64,000 nt of DNA from Curtobacterium luteum (GTDB lineage: Bacteria; Actinomycetota; Actinomycetes; Actinomycetales; Microbacteriaceae). Positions 44,011-51,835 of the stretch are shown here, one piece after another. The stretch is from assembly GCF_001475545.1 (NCBI RefSeq), contig NZ_LDQC01000061.1, positions 1 to 64,000 of the forward strand, in the 5' to 3' direction. Numbering within the stretch: position 1 is the first letter of the stretch; every line of letters starts with the position of its first letter. A model generated the notes under the pieces. That model did not search any database. It saw only the letters and a list, made by a program, of their open reading frames with translations, and had not been told where the DNA came from. The translations under genes and the position numbers were made by a program.

Positions 44011-44048
44011 CGACGAAGCCCGGAGCGCGTACGCTCCGGGCTTCGTCG
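44011..44048 (+). terminator. Terminator after the DUF3117 gene
   Basis: CGACGAAGCCCGGAGCG (44011-44027), CGTA, CGCTCCGGGCTTCGTCG (44032-44048): 17 perfect pairs, among the best hairpins of the window. Confidence 0.85.
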
Positions 44049-44060
44049 CGTCCGGCGCGG

Positions 44061-44158
44061 ACGAGGGCGACGACGACGGCGGCGACAACGACGACGGCGG
44101 CGACAACGACGACGCGACGGCGACGGCGACGACGACGACGGCGGCGACGGCGACGGCG
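44061..44158. repeat. GAC/GGC low-complexity block with an 18-base repeat
   Basis: Almost entirely CGA, CGG and CGC steps. CGACGACGGCGGCGACAA is present twice in tandem (44071-44088, 44089-44106), then decays into shorter units. Lies between the DUF3117 terminator and the AAA ATPase promoter. Confidence 0.7.
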
Positions 44159-44196
44159 CCGGACGGTTCCGCGACGATGCCGTCGGTGGCGTCCGG

Positions 44197-44202
44197 CAGG
44201 AT
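44197..44202 (+). promoter_or_regulatory. Possible leaderless -10 of the ATPase gene
   Basis: CAGGAT, six bases before the GTG at 44209; first base off consensus. Confidence 0.3.
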
Positions 44203-44208
44203 GGCCCC

Positions 44209-44949
44209 GTGCGCAGGTCCCTCATGCCGATCACCCGGGTCGAGGAGTTCAACGACCCGGGCCCGATGCCCCGCGACGTCTGGCCGGCGACGCTGTCACC
44301 CGTCCGGCAGCTGCTCGACGAGGGGCTCGACCTCGACCCCGTGACCGTGTTCGTCGGCGACAACGGCGTCGGCAAGTCCACGATCGTCGAGGCCATCGCC
44401 CTGCAGTTCGGCATGGGGCCGGAAGGCGGTGGGACGGGATCGCAGCACTCGACCCGCCCGTCGGAGTCGATGCTCTGCGAGCACATCCGCCTCCGCCGCG
44501 AACCCGGTGCGCCGAGGGGTGGCTTCTTCATGCGTGCCGAGACCATGCACGGCTTCTTCACCTACCTCGAGGAACACCCGAACCGCAGCCGCCCCGAGCC
44601 GCGGTTCCACGAGCGCAGCCACGGCGAGTCCTTCCTCGACTTCGTGATCGACCGCGCGCGGTGGCCGGGCCTCTGGATCCTCGACGAGCCGGAGTCAGCG
44701 CTGTCGTTCTCCGGGTGCCTCGCGCTCATCGGGCTGCTGCAGTCCATCGTCGACAGCGGGATCGGGCAGGTGATCCTCTCGACGCACTCGCCCGTGCTCG
44801 CGGCGTTCCCGGGCGCGACGATCCACGAGGTGGGGGAGTGGGGCCTCCGTCGGACGGCGTGGGAGGACCTCGATCTGGTGCGGCACCAGCGGTCGTTCCT
44901 CGAGTCGCCGGAGCGCTACCTGCGCCACCTGACCGACGAGGACGACTGA
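44209..44949 (+). CDS. Stand-alone AAA/ABC-type ATPase
   Basis: Protein of 246 residues with Walker A VGDNGVGKST near residue 50 and Walker B LWILDEPESALS near 165, followed by ILSTHSPVLAAFPGA, the H-loop region of RecF/SMC-like ABC ATPases. There is no membrane partner and no coiled-coil arm, so it is not a transporter or SMC. Similar small ATPases occur singly in many actinobacteria; role unknown. A nuclease partner, as in two-gene defence systems, is not seen next to it. Confidence 0.8.
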   Translation: MRRSLMPITRVEEFNDPGPMPRDVWPATLSPVRQLLDEGLDLDPVTVFVGDNGVGKSTIVEAIALQFGMGPEGGGTGSQHSTRPSESMLCEHIRLRREPGAPRGGFFMRAETMHGFFTYLEEHPNRSRPEPRFHERSHGESFLDFVIDRARWPGLWILDEPESALSFSGCLALIGLLQSIVDSGIGQVILSTHSPVLAAFPGATIHEVGEWGLRRTAWEDLDLVRHQRSFLESPERYLRHLTDEDD

Positions 44950-44963
44950 CCGAGGCCAGACGG

Positions 44964-45048
44964 CGAACGAGCGCAGACGACGAACGAGCGCGGACGACGA
45001 ACGAGCGCAGACGACGAACGAGCGCAGACGACGAACGAGCGCAGACGA
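44964..45048. repeat. Five-copy 17-base tandem repeat
   Basis: CGAACGAGCGCAGACGA repeats at 44964, 44981 (one G for A), 44998, 45015 and 45032, with degenerate flanks to about 45060. The unit is not a multiple of three. It lies between the stops of the converging ATPase and O-methyltransferase genes. Confidence 0.9.
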
Positions 45049-45095
45049 CGAGCGAGCGTGGACCCCCGGCGATGGAGGCGCCCGAGGACGCGGCG

Positions 45096-45728
45096 CTACG
45101 CCGTGAGCTTGGTGAGCTGCAGCAAGCCGTCCCCGGCAGGCGAGAGCGCACTCCGCACCGCACCCGACGTCGACACCTCGGTCAGCAGCAGCCGGAAGTC
45201 CGTCGTCGCACGGTCCCGCTTCACGGGGTCCGCGACACGTCCCCGCCACAGCGCGTGCGGCACGAGCACGGTCCCGCCGAGCCGCGCGAGCCGCAGCCCG
45301 TGCTCGACGTACTCGATCACGTGCTCCGGGTCGGCGTCGACGAGCACGACGTCGTACGAGGCCTCGTTCATCCGCGGGAGCACCTGGTTCGCCCGGCCGG
45401 GGATGAGCCTGATGCGCGCGGGGGCGGTGCCGGCCGCGATGAACGCGTCACGAGCAGCCTGCTGGTGGTCCACCTCGACGTCGATCGTGGTGAGCGTCGC
45501 CTCGGGAGCGCCGGCGAGCAGGTACAGTCCGGAGACCCCGAGTCCGGTCCCGATCTCGATCATGCTCGTCGCCCGCGAGGCCGCGGCGATCACGCTGATC
45601 TGTGCGCCGATGGCAGGGGAGATCGCCTCGACCCCGAGCTCCAACGAGTGTTCACGCGCGCGGGCGATCGTCTCGGGCTCGGCGACGATGTCCTCGGCGA
45701 ACTTCCAGTTCGACTCTTTCTCTGACAC
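45096..45728 (-). CDS. O-methyltransferase (class I, SAM-dependent, COMT/YrrM type)
   Basis: Protein of 210 residues. The SAM motif I is MIEIGTGLGVSGLYLL, motif II IDVEVDHQQAARDAF and motif post-I/metal site VVLVDADPEHVIEYVEHGL. The family methylates catechol-like or other small phenolic substrates. GTG at 45728 (or 45734) follows ACGGAG. Divergent from tatB, the common actinobacterial arrangement. Confidence 0.88.
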   Translation of the reverse strand: MSEKESNWKFAEDIVAEPETIARAREHSLELGVEAISPAIGAQISVIAAASRATSMIEIGTGLGVSGLYLLAGAPEATLTTIDVEVDHQQAARDAFIAAGTAPARIRLIPGRANQVLPRMNEASYDVVLVDADPEHVIEYVEHGLRLARLGGTVLVPHALWRGRVADPVKRDRATTDFRLLLTEVSTSGAVRSALSPAGDGLLQLTKLTA

Positions 45729-45780
45729 GCACACTCCGTTCGGTTGACAACTCTACGGCTGATGCGCGGGGAGGACGGGT

Positions 45781-45786
45781 TACGCT
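45781..45786 (+). promoter_or_regulatory. Leaderless -10 of tatB
   Basis: TACGCT, six bases before the GTG at 45793. Confidence 0.5.
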
Positions 45787-45792
45787 CGTACC

Positions 45793-46161
45793 GTGTTCGA
45801 CGGCTTCGAGAAGTTCCTGGTCATCGGGATCATCGGTGTCCTGATCGTCGGGCCGCAACGCTTGCCCACGTACGCCGCGAAGCTCGCCGAGTTCGTGAAG
45901 GCCGTCCGCCGGTTCGCCGACACCGCGAAGGAGCGGATGCGCGACGAGATGGGCCCGGAGTTCGACGACATCGAGTGGCAGAAGCTCGATCCGCGGCAGT
46001 ACGACCCACGGCGCATCATCCGTGACGCCCTCCTCGACAGCGGGGGCAGCGTGGCTGCGGTCGAGACGGCGCAGGTCACCGCATCGAAGGTGCGTGCGAC
46101 GGCACCCGTGGTGCCGCTCGCCGCTGGCGAGGCCGCACCGTTCGACAACGAAGCCACCTGA
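45793..46161 (+). CDS. tatB: Twin-arginine translocase subunit TatB-like
   Basis: Protein of 122 residues with one N-terminal helix (about 7-22), the conserved MFDGFEKFLVIGIIGVLIVG followed by PQRLP hinge, an amphipathic helix (about 26-55) and a polar tail. It forms the substrate-receptor part of the Tat export machine with TatC, which is not in the window. TatA and TatB are alike; the Pro-Gln-Arg-Leu-Pro hinge and position next to the O-methyltransferase and Mrp genes favour TatB. Confidence 0.88.
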   Translation: MFDGFEKFLVIGIIGVLIVGPQRLPTYAAKLAEFVKAVRRFADTAKERMRDEMGPEFDDIEWQKLDPRQYDPRRIIRDALLDSGGSVAAVETAQVTASKVRATAPVVPLAAGEAAPFDNEAT

Positions 46162-46195
46162 CCGCGCGCGCTGACGGCCTGTCAGGCGACCGGGA

Positions 46196-46304
46196 GACGG
46201 ACTGGAGGCGCGGTGCCGGCTGGCACTCCTCCCTCGCAGGCTCGGTCGGCGCGCCCCGCGCAACGCTTCGCGTTGCCGCTGAGCGGGGCGCGCTCCAGTC
46301 CGTC
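46196..46304. terminator. Compound bidirectional hairpin between tatB and chitinase
   Basis: Outer arms GACGGACTGGAG (46196-46207) and CTCCAGTCCGTC (46293-46304). Inside, GCGCCCCGC (46251-46259) pairs with GCGGGGCGC (46283-46291), and GCAACGC (46260-46266) with GCGTTGC (46270-46276) around TTC. It lies between the converging stops and probably ends both transcripts. Confidence 0.7.
46198..46220 (+). repeat. Second copy of the exact 23-base intergenic repeat
   Basis: Identical to 37878-37900. Here it forms the left arm region of the compound hairpin. Confidence 0.75.
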
Positions 46305-46316
46305 ACTGGGTGGCGT

Positions 46317-47633
46317 CTACCGCAGGTCGGCGAGGAACCGGTCGGTCCACGCGAGTGCCGGTGCGCTCGGGACCGAGCTGCACGTGGCCATCGCCGTGCT
46401 CGAGGAGCACGGGGTGTCCCGGTCGAGCGACCACACGTGGACGCCGGCGAGGCCGTTCGCCTTCGCGTAGGACGTCAGCGTGTCGACGTCGGCGAGGGTG
46501 AAGACCTCGTCGGCGGCGTCGTTCACGCCGAGCATCGGGGTGACCTCGATCTTCGACAGAGCGATGCCGTAGGTGTGCTCGAGGTTCGTGACGGCCTGGA
46601 TCGCCGACTGTCCCATCTCGCAGGTCGAGCCGGAGAGCACACAGTTCGCGGTGGTCGCGCGGCCGAAGTCCATCGTCATGAGGTTGACCGTGTAGTGCGT
46701 GAGGCTCGACGCCTTGATGGCCTTGACGACGGCGTCACCGGTGCTGTTCAGCCCGCCGTACGACCCGTCGGACGCCGCGAGGGTCGCGAGCGTGAACGAG
46801 AACCGCATGCCCGGGTACTTCGACTGCGCGAGCGCCGCGGCGTTCACGAGGTTCTGCACGTCGGCCACGGACTGCCCGCTCTCGATGTCGAAGTCGACGC
46901 CGATCATGTGCGACGTCGCGTACCGGGCGATGAAGGACTGCAGTGCCGTCCCGGAGCACGTGAACGAGCCCGCGGCGCCGCCGGTGCTGACGATGTAGTC
47001 CACCCCGGCCGCGTCGAGCTTCGGGATGTTGGCGCTCGCGAAGGCGTCGGCCGCGACACCGCCCCAGTTCTCGCTCCCGCAGGTACCGGTGGCGAAGGCG
47101 AGGGTGATCGCCTTCAGGCCCGGCTCGCGGGTGGACACGAGGCTGTTCGACGACCCGACGACCGGGATGCGCGTCCCGGTGACCGCGGTGTTCATGACGT
47201 TCGTGTTCCAGTCGAGGTTCACCGTGACGTCCTTGTACGGACTGAACACCAGCCCGCTCGCGGTGCCGCCGCTGCCGCCGGTCCCGGCGCCCGTGCCTCC
47301 TCCGGTGCCGGTGCCGGTGCCGGTGCCGCCACCACTCCCACCCCCGGTGCCACCGCCCGTGCTCGTGCCGCTGCACGCGCCCGTCGAGGTCCACGGCTGT
47401 CCGCTGCCCGTCGCGCCCGAGTGCGTCGCGGGCTCGTCGCCCTGCGTCCACCAGTTCGCGGTGTAGTTCGTGCCGTTCTCGCTCACGGTCGCGCCGCCGG
47501 TGTACGCGGTGCCGGCGCTCCACGCGGTCGCGCACGTCGGCGTGGCCGCCGTTGCCGGAGCCGTTGCGACGGCTCCGCCCGCCAACGCGGCCGCGACCAC
47601 CGCGACGATCCCGATCCTGGTCCTGCTGATCAC
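46317..47633 (-). CDS. Secreted GH18 chitinase with N-terminal chitin-binding domain
   Basis: Protein of 438 residues. Sec signal peptide 1-30 (RTRIGIVAVVAAALAGGAVA, cleavage near ATA-A). Residues 34-87 are a CBM5/12 chitin-binding module with conserved Trp (CATAWSAGTAYTGGATV, NWWTQGDEP, QPWTSTGAC). A Gly/Thr/Ser linker covers 88-126. The catalytic GH18 domain has GVDFDIE (245-251), whose Glu251 is the acid/base. It hydrolyses chitin or chito-oligomers outside the cell. GTG at 47633 follows AGGAGG at five bases; the longer open frame to 48413 runs through the methyltransferase gene. Confidence 0.93.
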   Translation of the reverse strand: MISRTRIGIVAVVAAALAGGAVATAPATAATPTCATAWSAGTAYTGGATVSENGTNYTANWWTQGDEPATHSGATGSGQPWTSTGACSGTSTGGGTGGGSGGGTGTGTGTGGGTGAGTGGSGGTASGLVFSPYKDVTVNLDWNTNVMNTAVTGTRIPVVGSSNSLVSTREPGLKAITLAFATGTCGSENWGGVAADAFASANIPKLDAAGVDYIVSTGGAAGSFTCSGTALQSFIARYATSHMIGVDFDIESGQSVADVQNLVNAAALAQSKYPGMRFSFTLATLAASDGSYGGLNSTGDAVVKAIKASSLTHYTVNLMTMDFGRATTANCVLSGSTCEMGQSAIQAVTNLEHTYGIALSKIEVTPMLGVNDAADEVFTLADVDTLTSYAKANGLAGVHVWSLDRDTPCSSSTAMATCSSVPSAPALAWTDRFLADLR

Positions 47634-47679
47634 ACGGTCCTCCTGTCCTCGGCCCGGCGACGTTGCCGAGCGGGGTGGA

Positions 47680-47732
47680 GCTCCTGCGGACCCGATTCCG
47701 CAGGAGCATTGTGGAATACCCCTGCACAATGC
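47680..47732 (-). promoter_or_regulatory. Two adjoining inverted repeats upstream of the chitinase
   Basis: GCTCCTGCGGA (47680-47690) with TCCGCAGGAGC (47697-47707), 11 pairs and a six-base gap; GCATTGTG (47706-47713) with CACAATGC (47725-47732), 8 pairs and an 11-base gap. They share two bases and lie 47-99 bases before the start. Candidate operators for chitin or catabolite control. Neither fits the DasR consensus. Confidence 0.5.
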
Positions 47733-47779
47733 ACCCGCGTGGGAGGACCTGTCCATGAAAGGACGTACAGCAGGAGCGT

Positions 47780-48628
47780 TCAGTCCTTCGTCGCGACGAT
47801 GGTGAACGTGGCGGGCACACGGTCCCGATCCGCGCCCGGCCAGACGTAGTTCCCGTCTCCGGTGTCCTCCATGCGCGCGCTGAACCGCCATGGGAGCGTC
47901 CGGCCCTCGTCCAGGAACCGCAGCCGCAGTCCGACGGCGAGGAGTGCGTTCACGATCTCGGACAGCGGGTGCGGCCACTCGTACGTCCGGGTGTTGGCGA
48001 CCGTCCCGTCGCCCACGTACGTCCCGGCGTCGTCCCACTGCTGGGCCGTCCCGTCCGCGAAGTACCGGTGCCGTGCGACGAGCTCGTCGGCGTCCTCGTC
48101 CAGGGCGTAGAGCGCCGGGTGGCCGTCGCGGATGAAGAACACCCCGCCCGGACGGAGGAGCGCAGCGACCTGCGCGGCCCAGCGGTCGAGGTCGTCGAGC
48201 CAGCAGATCGTCCCGATGCTCGTGTACACGACGTCGAAGTCGCCGGTGACCGCGGCCCGGGCGTCGAGGACGTCCGTCTCGACCCAGGTGGCTTCGACAC
48301 CGAGGCGGTCGGCGAGCCCTCGGGCGGAGTCCAGTGCCGCGGGGGAGAAGTCCACCCCGGTGACGCGGGCACCCTCGCGGGCGAGGGAGACCGTGTCCGT
48401 GCCGATGTGGCACTGGAGGTGACAGAGGTCGAGTCCGGCGAGGGAGCCACCGGGGAGCCAGCGGGCGAGGACGGGCAGGTCCTCGCGGACGACGCCGGAG
48501 CGGTGCGCGGGGTCGCTCAGGGCGTCGATGTCGTAGGCGCCCTCGTGGATCGGGACGCGGTCGTCCCAGTTCGCGCGGTTCGTGTCGCGGGCCTGGTCCC
48601 AGTCGACGTTGACGTGATCAGTGCTCAT
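47780..48628 (-). CDS. Class I SAM-dependent methyltransferase
   Basis: Protein of 282 residues. Residues 62-85 hold the SAM motif (LAGLDLCHLQCHIGTDTVSL), followed by VTGVDFSPAALDSARGLADR and a later GGVFFIRDGHPA strand. The N-terminus NWDDRVPIHEGAYDI is typical of a widespread actinobacterial subgroup with unknown substrate. The ATG at 48628 has TAGGGT seven bases upstream. Lies upstream of the chitinase on the same strand but with its own 146-base gap between. Confidence 0.85.
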   Translation of the reverse strand: MSTDHVNVDWDQARDTNRANWDDRVPIHEGAYDIDALSDPAHRSGVVREDLPVLARWLPGGSLAGLDLCHLQCHIGTDTVSLAREGARVTGVDFSPAALDSARGLADRLGVEATWVETDVLDARAAVTGDFDVVYTSIGTICWLDDLDRWAAQVAALLRPGGVFFIRDGHPALYALDEDADELVARHRYFADGTAQQWDDAGTYVGDGTVANTRTYEWPHPLSEIVNALLAVGLRLRFLDEGRTLPWRFSARMEDTGDGNYVWPGADRDRVPATFTIVATKD

Positions 48629-48635
48629 GCCCTCG

Positions 48636-48641
48636 ACCCTA
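48636..48641 (-). promoter_or_regulatory. Leaderless -10 of the methyltransferase gene
   Basis: TAGGGT on the minus strand, seven bases before the ATG at 48628. Confidence 0.45.
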
Positions 48642-48680
48642 CCGAGCGAGCGTCCCGGCCCTGCCGACGCTCGGTGGGGA

Positions 48681-49841
48681 TCAGCCGACCGACAGCCCGA
48701 GCTTGCGACCTGCGAGCCCCCGGCCCATCGCCGACACCCGGTCGGCGATCGCGCCGAGGGCCACCGCCGCCGGGTCCTCCGGGGTCCCGAGCACCACGGG
48801 CACGCCCGCGTCCCCGCCCTCCCGCAGCGGCACCGAGAGCGGCACGCTGCCGAGCACCGGGACCGGGGCGTCCTGCCCGCGGGAGAGCCGAGCAGCGGTC
48901 TCGGCACCGCCGCCCTCGCCGAAGAGGTGCAGGACCGAGCCGTCGGGCTGGACGAGTCCTGCCATGTTCTCCACGACGCCGATCACCCGCTGCCCGGTCT
49001 GCCGTGCGACGATCCCGCTGCGCTCGGCCACGTCCGCGGCGGCGGTCTGCGGCGTGGTGACGACGAGGACCTCGGCGTGGGGGAGCAGCTGACCGACCGA
49101 GATCGCCACGTCGCCGGTGCCGGGTGGGAGGTCGAGGAGCAGCACGTCGAGGTCGCCGAAGAACACGTCGGTGAGGAACTGCGACACCGTCCGGTGCAGC
49201 ATCGGCCCGCGCCACGACACCGCGGTCGAGACGTCGTCGACGAACATGCCGATCGACACGACCTTCACGTCGTGCGCCACCGGCGGCAGGATCATGCTGT
49301 CGACCCGGGTCGGTCGTGGTGCCACGCCCGCGGCGTCGGTGAGGCCCATGAGCCCCGGGATGCTGAAGCCGTGCACGTCGACGTCGACGATGCCCACCCG
49401 CTGTCCCCGAGCGGCGAGCGCGACGGCGAGGTTCGCCGTGACCGTGGACTTGCCGACGCCGCCCTTCCCGCTCGTCACCGCGATCACCCGCGTCAGCGAG
49501 TCCGGTGTGAACTGCACTCCCCGGGGACGACCCGCGCGGAGCCGCTCGGTCAGCGCCGCACGCGTCGCCGGCGACATCACGGACACGTCCACGTCGACGG
49601 CGGAGACGCCGTCCACCGAACCGGCGGCGGCGCGCACGTCGCGCTCGATCGTGTCGGCGGCCGGGCACCCCGTGATCGTGAGCTGCAGGTCGACGCGCAC
49701 CGTGCCTCCCGGCTGGACGTCGACCCCGCGGATCATGTCGAGCTCCGTGACGGGCCGACGGATCTCGGGGTCGATCACCCGGCCGAGCGCCGCGAGGACG
49801 GCCCCGCCCAGCTGCTCGTCGGACGGTCCGCCGTCAGCCAC
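48681..49841 (-). CDS. mrp: Mrp/NBP35-type Fe-S cluster carrier ATPase
   Basis: Protein of 386 residues. Residues 1-95 are a MIP18/DUF59 domain (LAALGRVIDPEIRRPVTEL); the rest is a deviant-Walker-A P-loop ATPase, VTSGKGGVGKSTVTANLAVA, with LLDLPPGTGDVAISV as the Walker B region. It carries and inserts [4Fe-4S] clusters. The CxxC pair of some homologues is not seen. GTG at 49841 overlaps the end of the DUF1003 gene by eight bases. Last gene of a three-gene unit. Confidence 0.92.
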   Translation of the reverse strand: MADGGPSDEQLGGAVLAALGRVIDPEIRRPVTELDMIRGVDVQPGGTVRVDLQLTITGCPAADTIERDVRAAAGSVDGVSAVDVDVSVMSPATRAALTERLRAGRPRGVQFTPDSLTRVIAVTSGKGGVGKSTVTANLAVALAARGQRVGIVDVDVHGFSIPGLMGLTDAAGVAPRPTRVDSMILPPVAHDVKVVSIGMFVDDVSTAVSWRGPMLHRTVSQFLTDVFFGDLDVLLLDLPPGTGDVAISVGQLLPHAEVLVVTTPQTAAADVAERSGIVARQTGQRVIGVVENMAGLVQPDGSVLHLFGEGGGAETAARLSRGQDAPVPVLGSVPLSVPLREGGDAGVPVVLGTPEDPAAVALGAIADRVSAMGRGLAGRKLGLSVG

Positions 49842-50382
49842 GAGCAGCGGTACCGGGCTCGTCGGCGAAGCCGGCGTCGTCCGCGTCGCGGCGGTCGAGT
49901 TCCTCGAGGAGCGACCGGATCTCGGCTCGGATGAAGTCCTTCGACGCCATGTCCCGCATCGCGAGGCGCAGCGCGACGACCTCGCGGGCGAGGTACTCGG
50001 TGTCCGCGAGGTTCCGCTCCGCGCGCTGGCGGTCCTGCTCGAACTGCACGCGGTCGCGGTCGTCCTGCCGGTTCTGCGCGAGGAGGATGAGCGGTGCCGC
50101 GTACGACGCCTGGAGCGACAGCACGAGGGTGAGCGCCGTGAAGCCGATCGACGCCGAGTCGAACTGCCAGCGCGCCGGCGCGACCGAGTTGTAGATCATC
50201 CACACGGCACAGAACAGCGTCAGGCCGACGAGGAACCAGGGCGTGCCCATCGCCCGCGCGATGCCCTCCGTCGCGCGTCCGAAGGTGTCTCCGCGACCAC
50301 GACGGCGGGTCGGGAGCACGCGGGTGCGCATGCCCTTCGGGGAGTCCAGACGTTCCTGGCGGGTGTCATCCGTTCGGGCCAC
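49834..50382 (-). CDS. DUF1003 membrane protein
   Basis: Protein of 182 residues with two membrane helices (about 50-68 and 79-101: PWFLVGLTLFCAVWMIYNSV and ASIGFTALTLVLSLQASYAA). The LILLAQNRQDDRDRVQFE that follows is the DUF1003 signature, then a coiled C-terminal helix. Function unknown; often beside MgtE/CBS genes, suggesting a role with divalent cations. GTG at 50382 follows AAGGAGGAC, the best ribosome binding site in this operon, and overlaps the upstream gene by 17 bases. Confidence 0.88.
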   Translation of the reverse strand: MARTDDTRQERLDSPKGMRTRVLPTRRRGRGDTFGRATEGIARAMGTPWFLVGLTLFCAVWMIYNSVAPARWQFDSASIGFTALTLVLSLQASYAAPLILLAQNRQDDRDRVQFEQDRQRAERNLADTEYLAREVVALRLAMRDMASKDFIRAEIRSLLEELDRRDADDAGFADEPGTAARG

Positions 50383-51685
50383 TGGTGGTCCTCCTTCCCG
50401 TGGTCACGGGCGTCTTGCGCGAGCGTTGGCGAGGCAGGGGTGAGGGTTCTCCCTCGCCCTGACTTCGCCAGTCGTCGGGCAGGACGTGGTCGAGGACGTC
50501 GTCGATCGTCACCACCCCGACGAGACGGTGGGCGTCGTCGACCACGGGGACGGACAGCAGGTTGTAGGTCGCCATGATCCGGGTGACCTCGGCGGCGCTG
50601 GCGTCGACCCGGACCGGCTCGGTCTGCTGGTCGATCAGGGTGCCGAGCCGCTCGTTCGGCGGGTAGCGGAGCATGCGCTGGAAGTGCACCAGGCCGAGGA
50701 ACCGACCGGTCGGCGGCTCGTACGGCGGGAGCACGACGCAGACGCTCGCGCCGAGGGCCGGGGCGAGCTCGTGGCGGCGGACGAGCGCGAGCCCCTCGGC
50801 CACGGTCGCGTCGGCGGAGACGATCACGGGCTCGGTCGTCATGAGACCACCGGCGGTGTCGGGCTCGTACTCGAGGAGCATGCGGACGTCCTGCGCCTCC
50901 TCCGGCTCCATGAGCTGGAGGAGGGCCTCGGACCGGTCGTCCGGGAACTGCGCGAGCACGTCGGCGGCGTCGTCCGGTTGCATCTGGTCGAGCACGTCGG
51001 CGGCGCGGGCGTCCTCGAGCCGACTGAGGATCTCGATGCGTTCCTGGTCGGGCATCTCCTCGAGCACGTCGGCGAGCCGGTCGTCCGGGAGCTCCTCGGC
51101 GACCTCGAACCGACGCTCCTCGGGCAGGTCGAGCAGCGTCGACGCGAGGTCGGCCGGCAGCAGGTCGGAGTAGGCGGCGATGACGTGCTCGGCGGACTGT
51201 GCCTCGCCGGGCAGCTCGTCCTCGGTGACCTCGTTCCACGTCGCGAACGTCGTCGGACCCTTGCCGAACGGGGACGGCGTCGTCTTCGGCTTGCGGAGGA
51301 AGAGCTGCGACACCTCCCAGTCGCCCTGCCCGCGGTCCTCGATCGCGACGTCCTCGATGGTGGCGCGGATCCGCTGGTTCTTGATGAGCACCTTGCGACC
51401 GAGCATCTCCGCGATCACGCGGACCTCGCCCCCGCGCTGCTCGAAGCGGCGCATGTTCACGAGGCCGGTGGTGATCACCTGCCCGGCGCCGATCGACGTG
51501 ATCCGTCCGACCGACACGAAGATGCGACGCTTGCCGGGGACCTCGACGATCAGCCCCACGACGCGTGGGGCGTCGACCCGTCTGTAGACCACGAGGACGT
51601 CCCGGACGCGGCCCACGCGGTCGCCCGCGGGGTCGAAGACGGAGCACCCGGCGAGGCGGGCGACGAAGACCTTCGTGGCGCTCAC
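50366..51685 (-). CDS. PRC-barrel / MgtE_N / CBS-domain regulatory protein
   Basis: Soluble protein of 439 residues. N-terminal PRC-barrel-like part (about 1-110), then the MgtE N-terminal superhelix (about 160-280; DLLPADLASTLLDLPEERR and repeats such as ADVLEEMPDQERIEIL), then two CBS domains (about 285-405) with MTTEPVIVSADATVAEGLAL and ATYNLLSVPVVDDAHRLVGV. The MgtE transmembrane channel is absent, so it is a sensor part rather than a transporter. GTG at 51685 has TACGCT six bases upstream. First gene of the unit with DUF1003 and mrp. Confidence 0.9.
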   Translation of the reverse strand: MSATKVFVARLAGCSVFDPAGDRVGRVRDVLVVYRRVDAPRVVGLIVEVPGKRRIFVSVGRITSIGAGQVITTGLVNMRRFEQRGGEVRVIAEMLGRKVLIKNQRIRATIEDVAIEDRGQGDWEVSQLFLRKPKTTPSPFGKGPTTFATWNEVTEDELPGEAQSAEHVIAAYSDLLPADLASTLLDLPEERRFEVAEELPDDRLADVLEEMPDQERIEILSRLEDARAADVLDQMQPDDAADVLAQFPDDRSEALLQLMEPEEAQDVRMLLEYEPDTAGGLMTTEPVIVSADATVAEGLALVRRHELAPALGASVCVVLPPYEPPTGRFLGLVHFQRMLRYPPNERLGTLIDQQTEPVRVDASAAEVTRIMATYNLLSVPVVDDAHRLVGVVTIDDVLDHVLPDDWRSQGEGEPSPLPRQRSRKTPVTTGRRTTSGPNG

Positions 51686-51691
51686 CCGTCC

Positions 51692-51697
51692 AGCGTA
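51692..51697 (-). promoter_or_regulatory. Leaderless -10 of the MgtE_N/CBS - DUF1003 - mrp operon
   Basis: TACGCT on the minus strand, six bases before the GTG at 51685. Confidence 0.5.
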
Positions 51698-51823
51698 GTC
51701 GCTCGGCCCTGCGCCGACGCCGCCGCGCCTGAGGAGCTCCACCGATCGGCTCAGCCGTCCGCCGAGCCGGTCCCGGTCGGTGGCTTCCCTGGGAGCGCAC
51801 GTGCGATTGCAAGGTGTCCGGTG

Positions 51824-51829
51824 GATGAT
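51824..51829 (+). promoter_or_regulatory. Possible leaderless -10 of the stress-protein gene
   Basis: GATGAT, six bases before the GTG at 51836; first base off consensus. Confidence 0.3.
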
Positions 51830-51835
51830 GGCTGG

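Noticed and set aside
44209-44949. Lone ATPase as part of a two-gene defence system (OLD/Gabija-like)
   Set aside because: No nuclease, TOPRIM or helicase partner is adjacent; neighbours are DUF3117 and an O-methyltransferase.
44964-45048. CRISPR-like array
   Set aside because: Units of 17 bases follow each other directly with no spacers, and no cas gene is near.
44695-45249. Minus-strand open frame encoding repeated SSSALVRRLRSF
   Set aside because: The repetition comes only from the 17-base tandem repeat read in successive frames; the unit is not a multiple of three and no start signal exists.
46317-48413. 698-residue version of the chitinase starting inside the methyltransferase gene
   Set aside because: The extension is a shadow of the methyltransferase. 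A signal peptide and an AGGAGG site place the true start at 47633.
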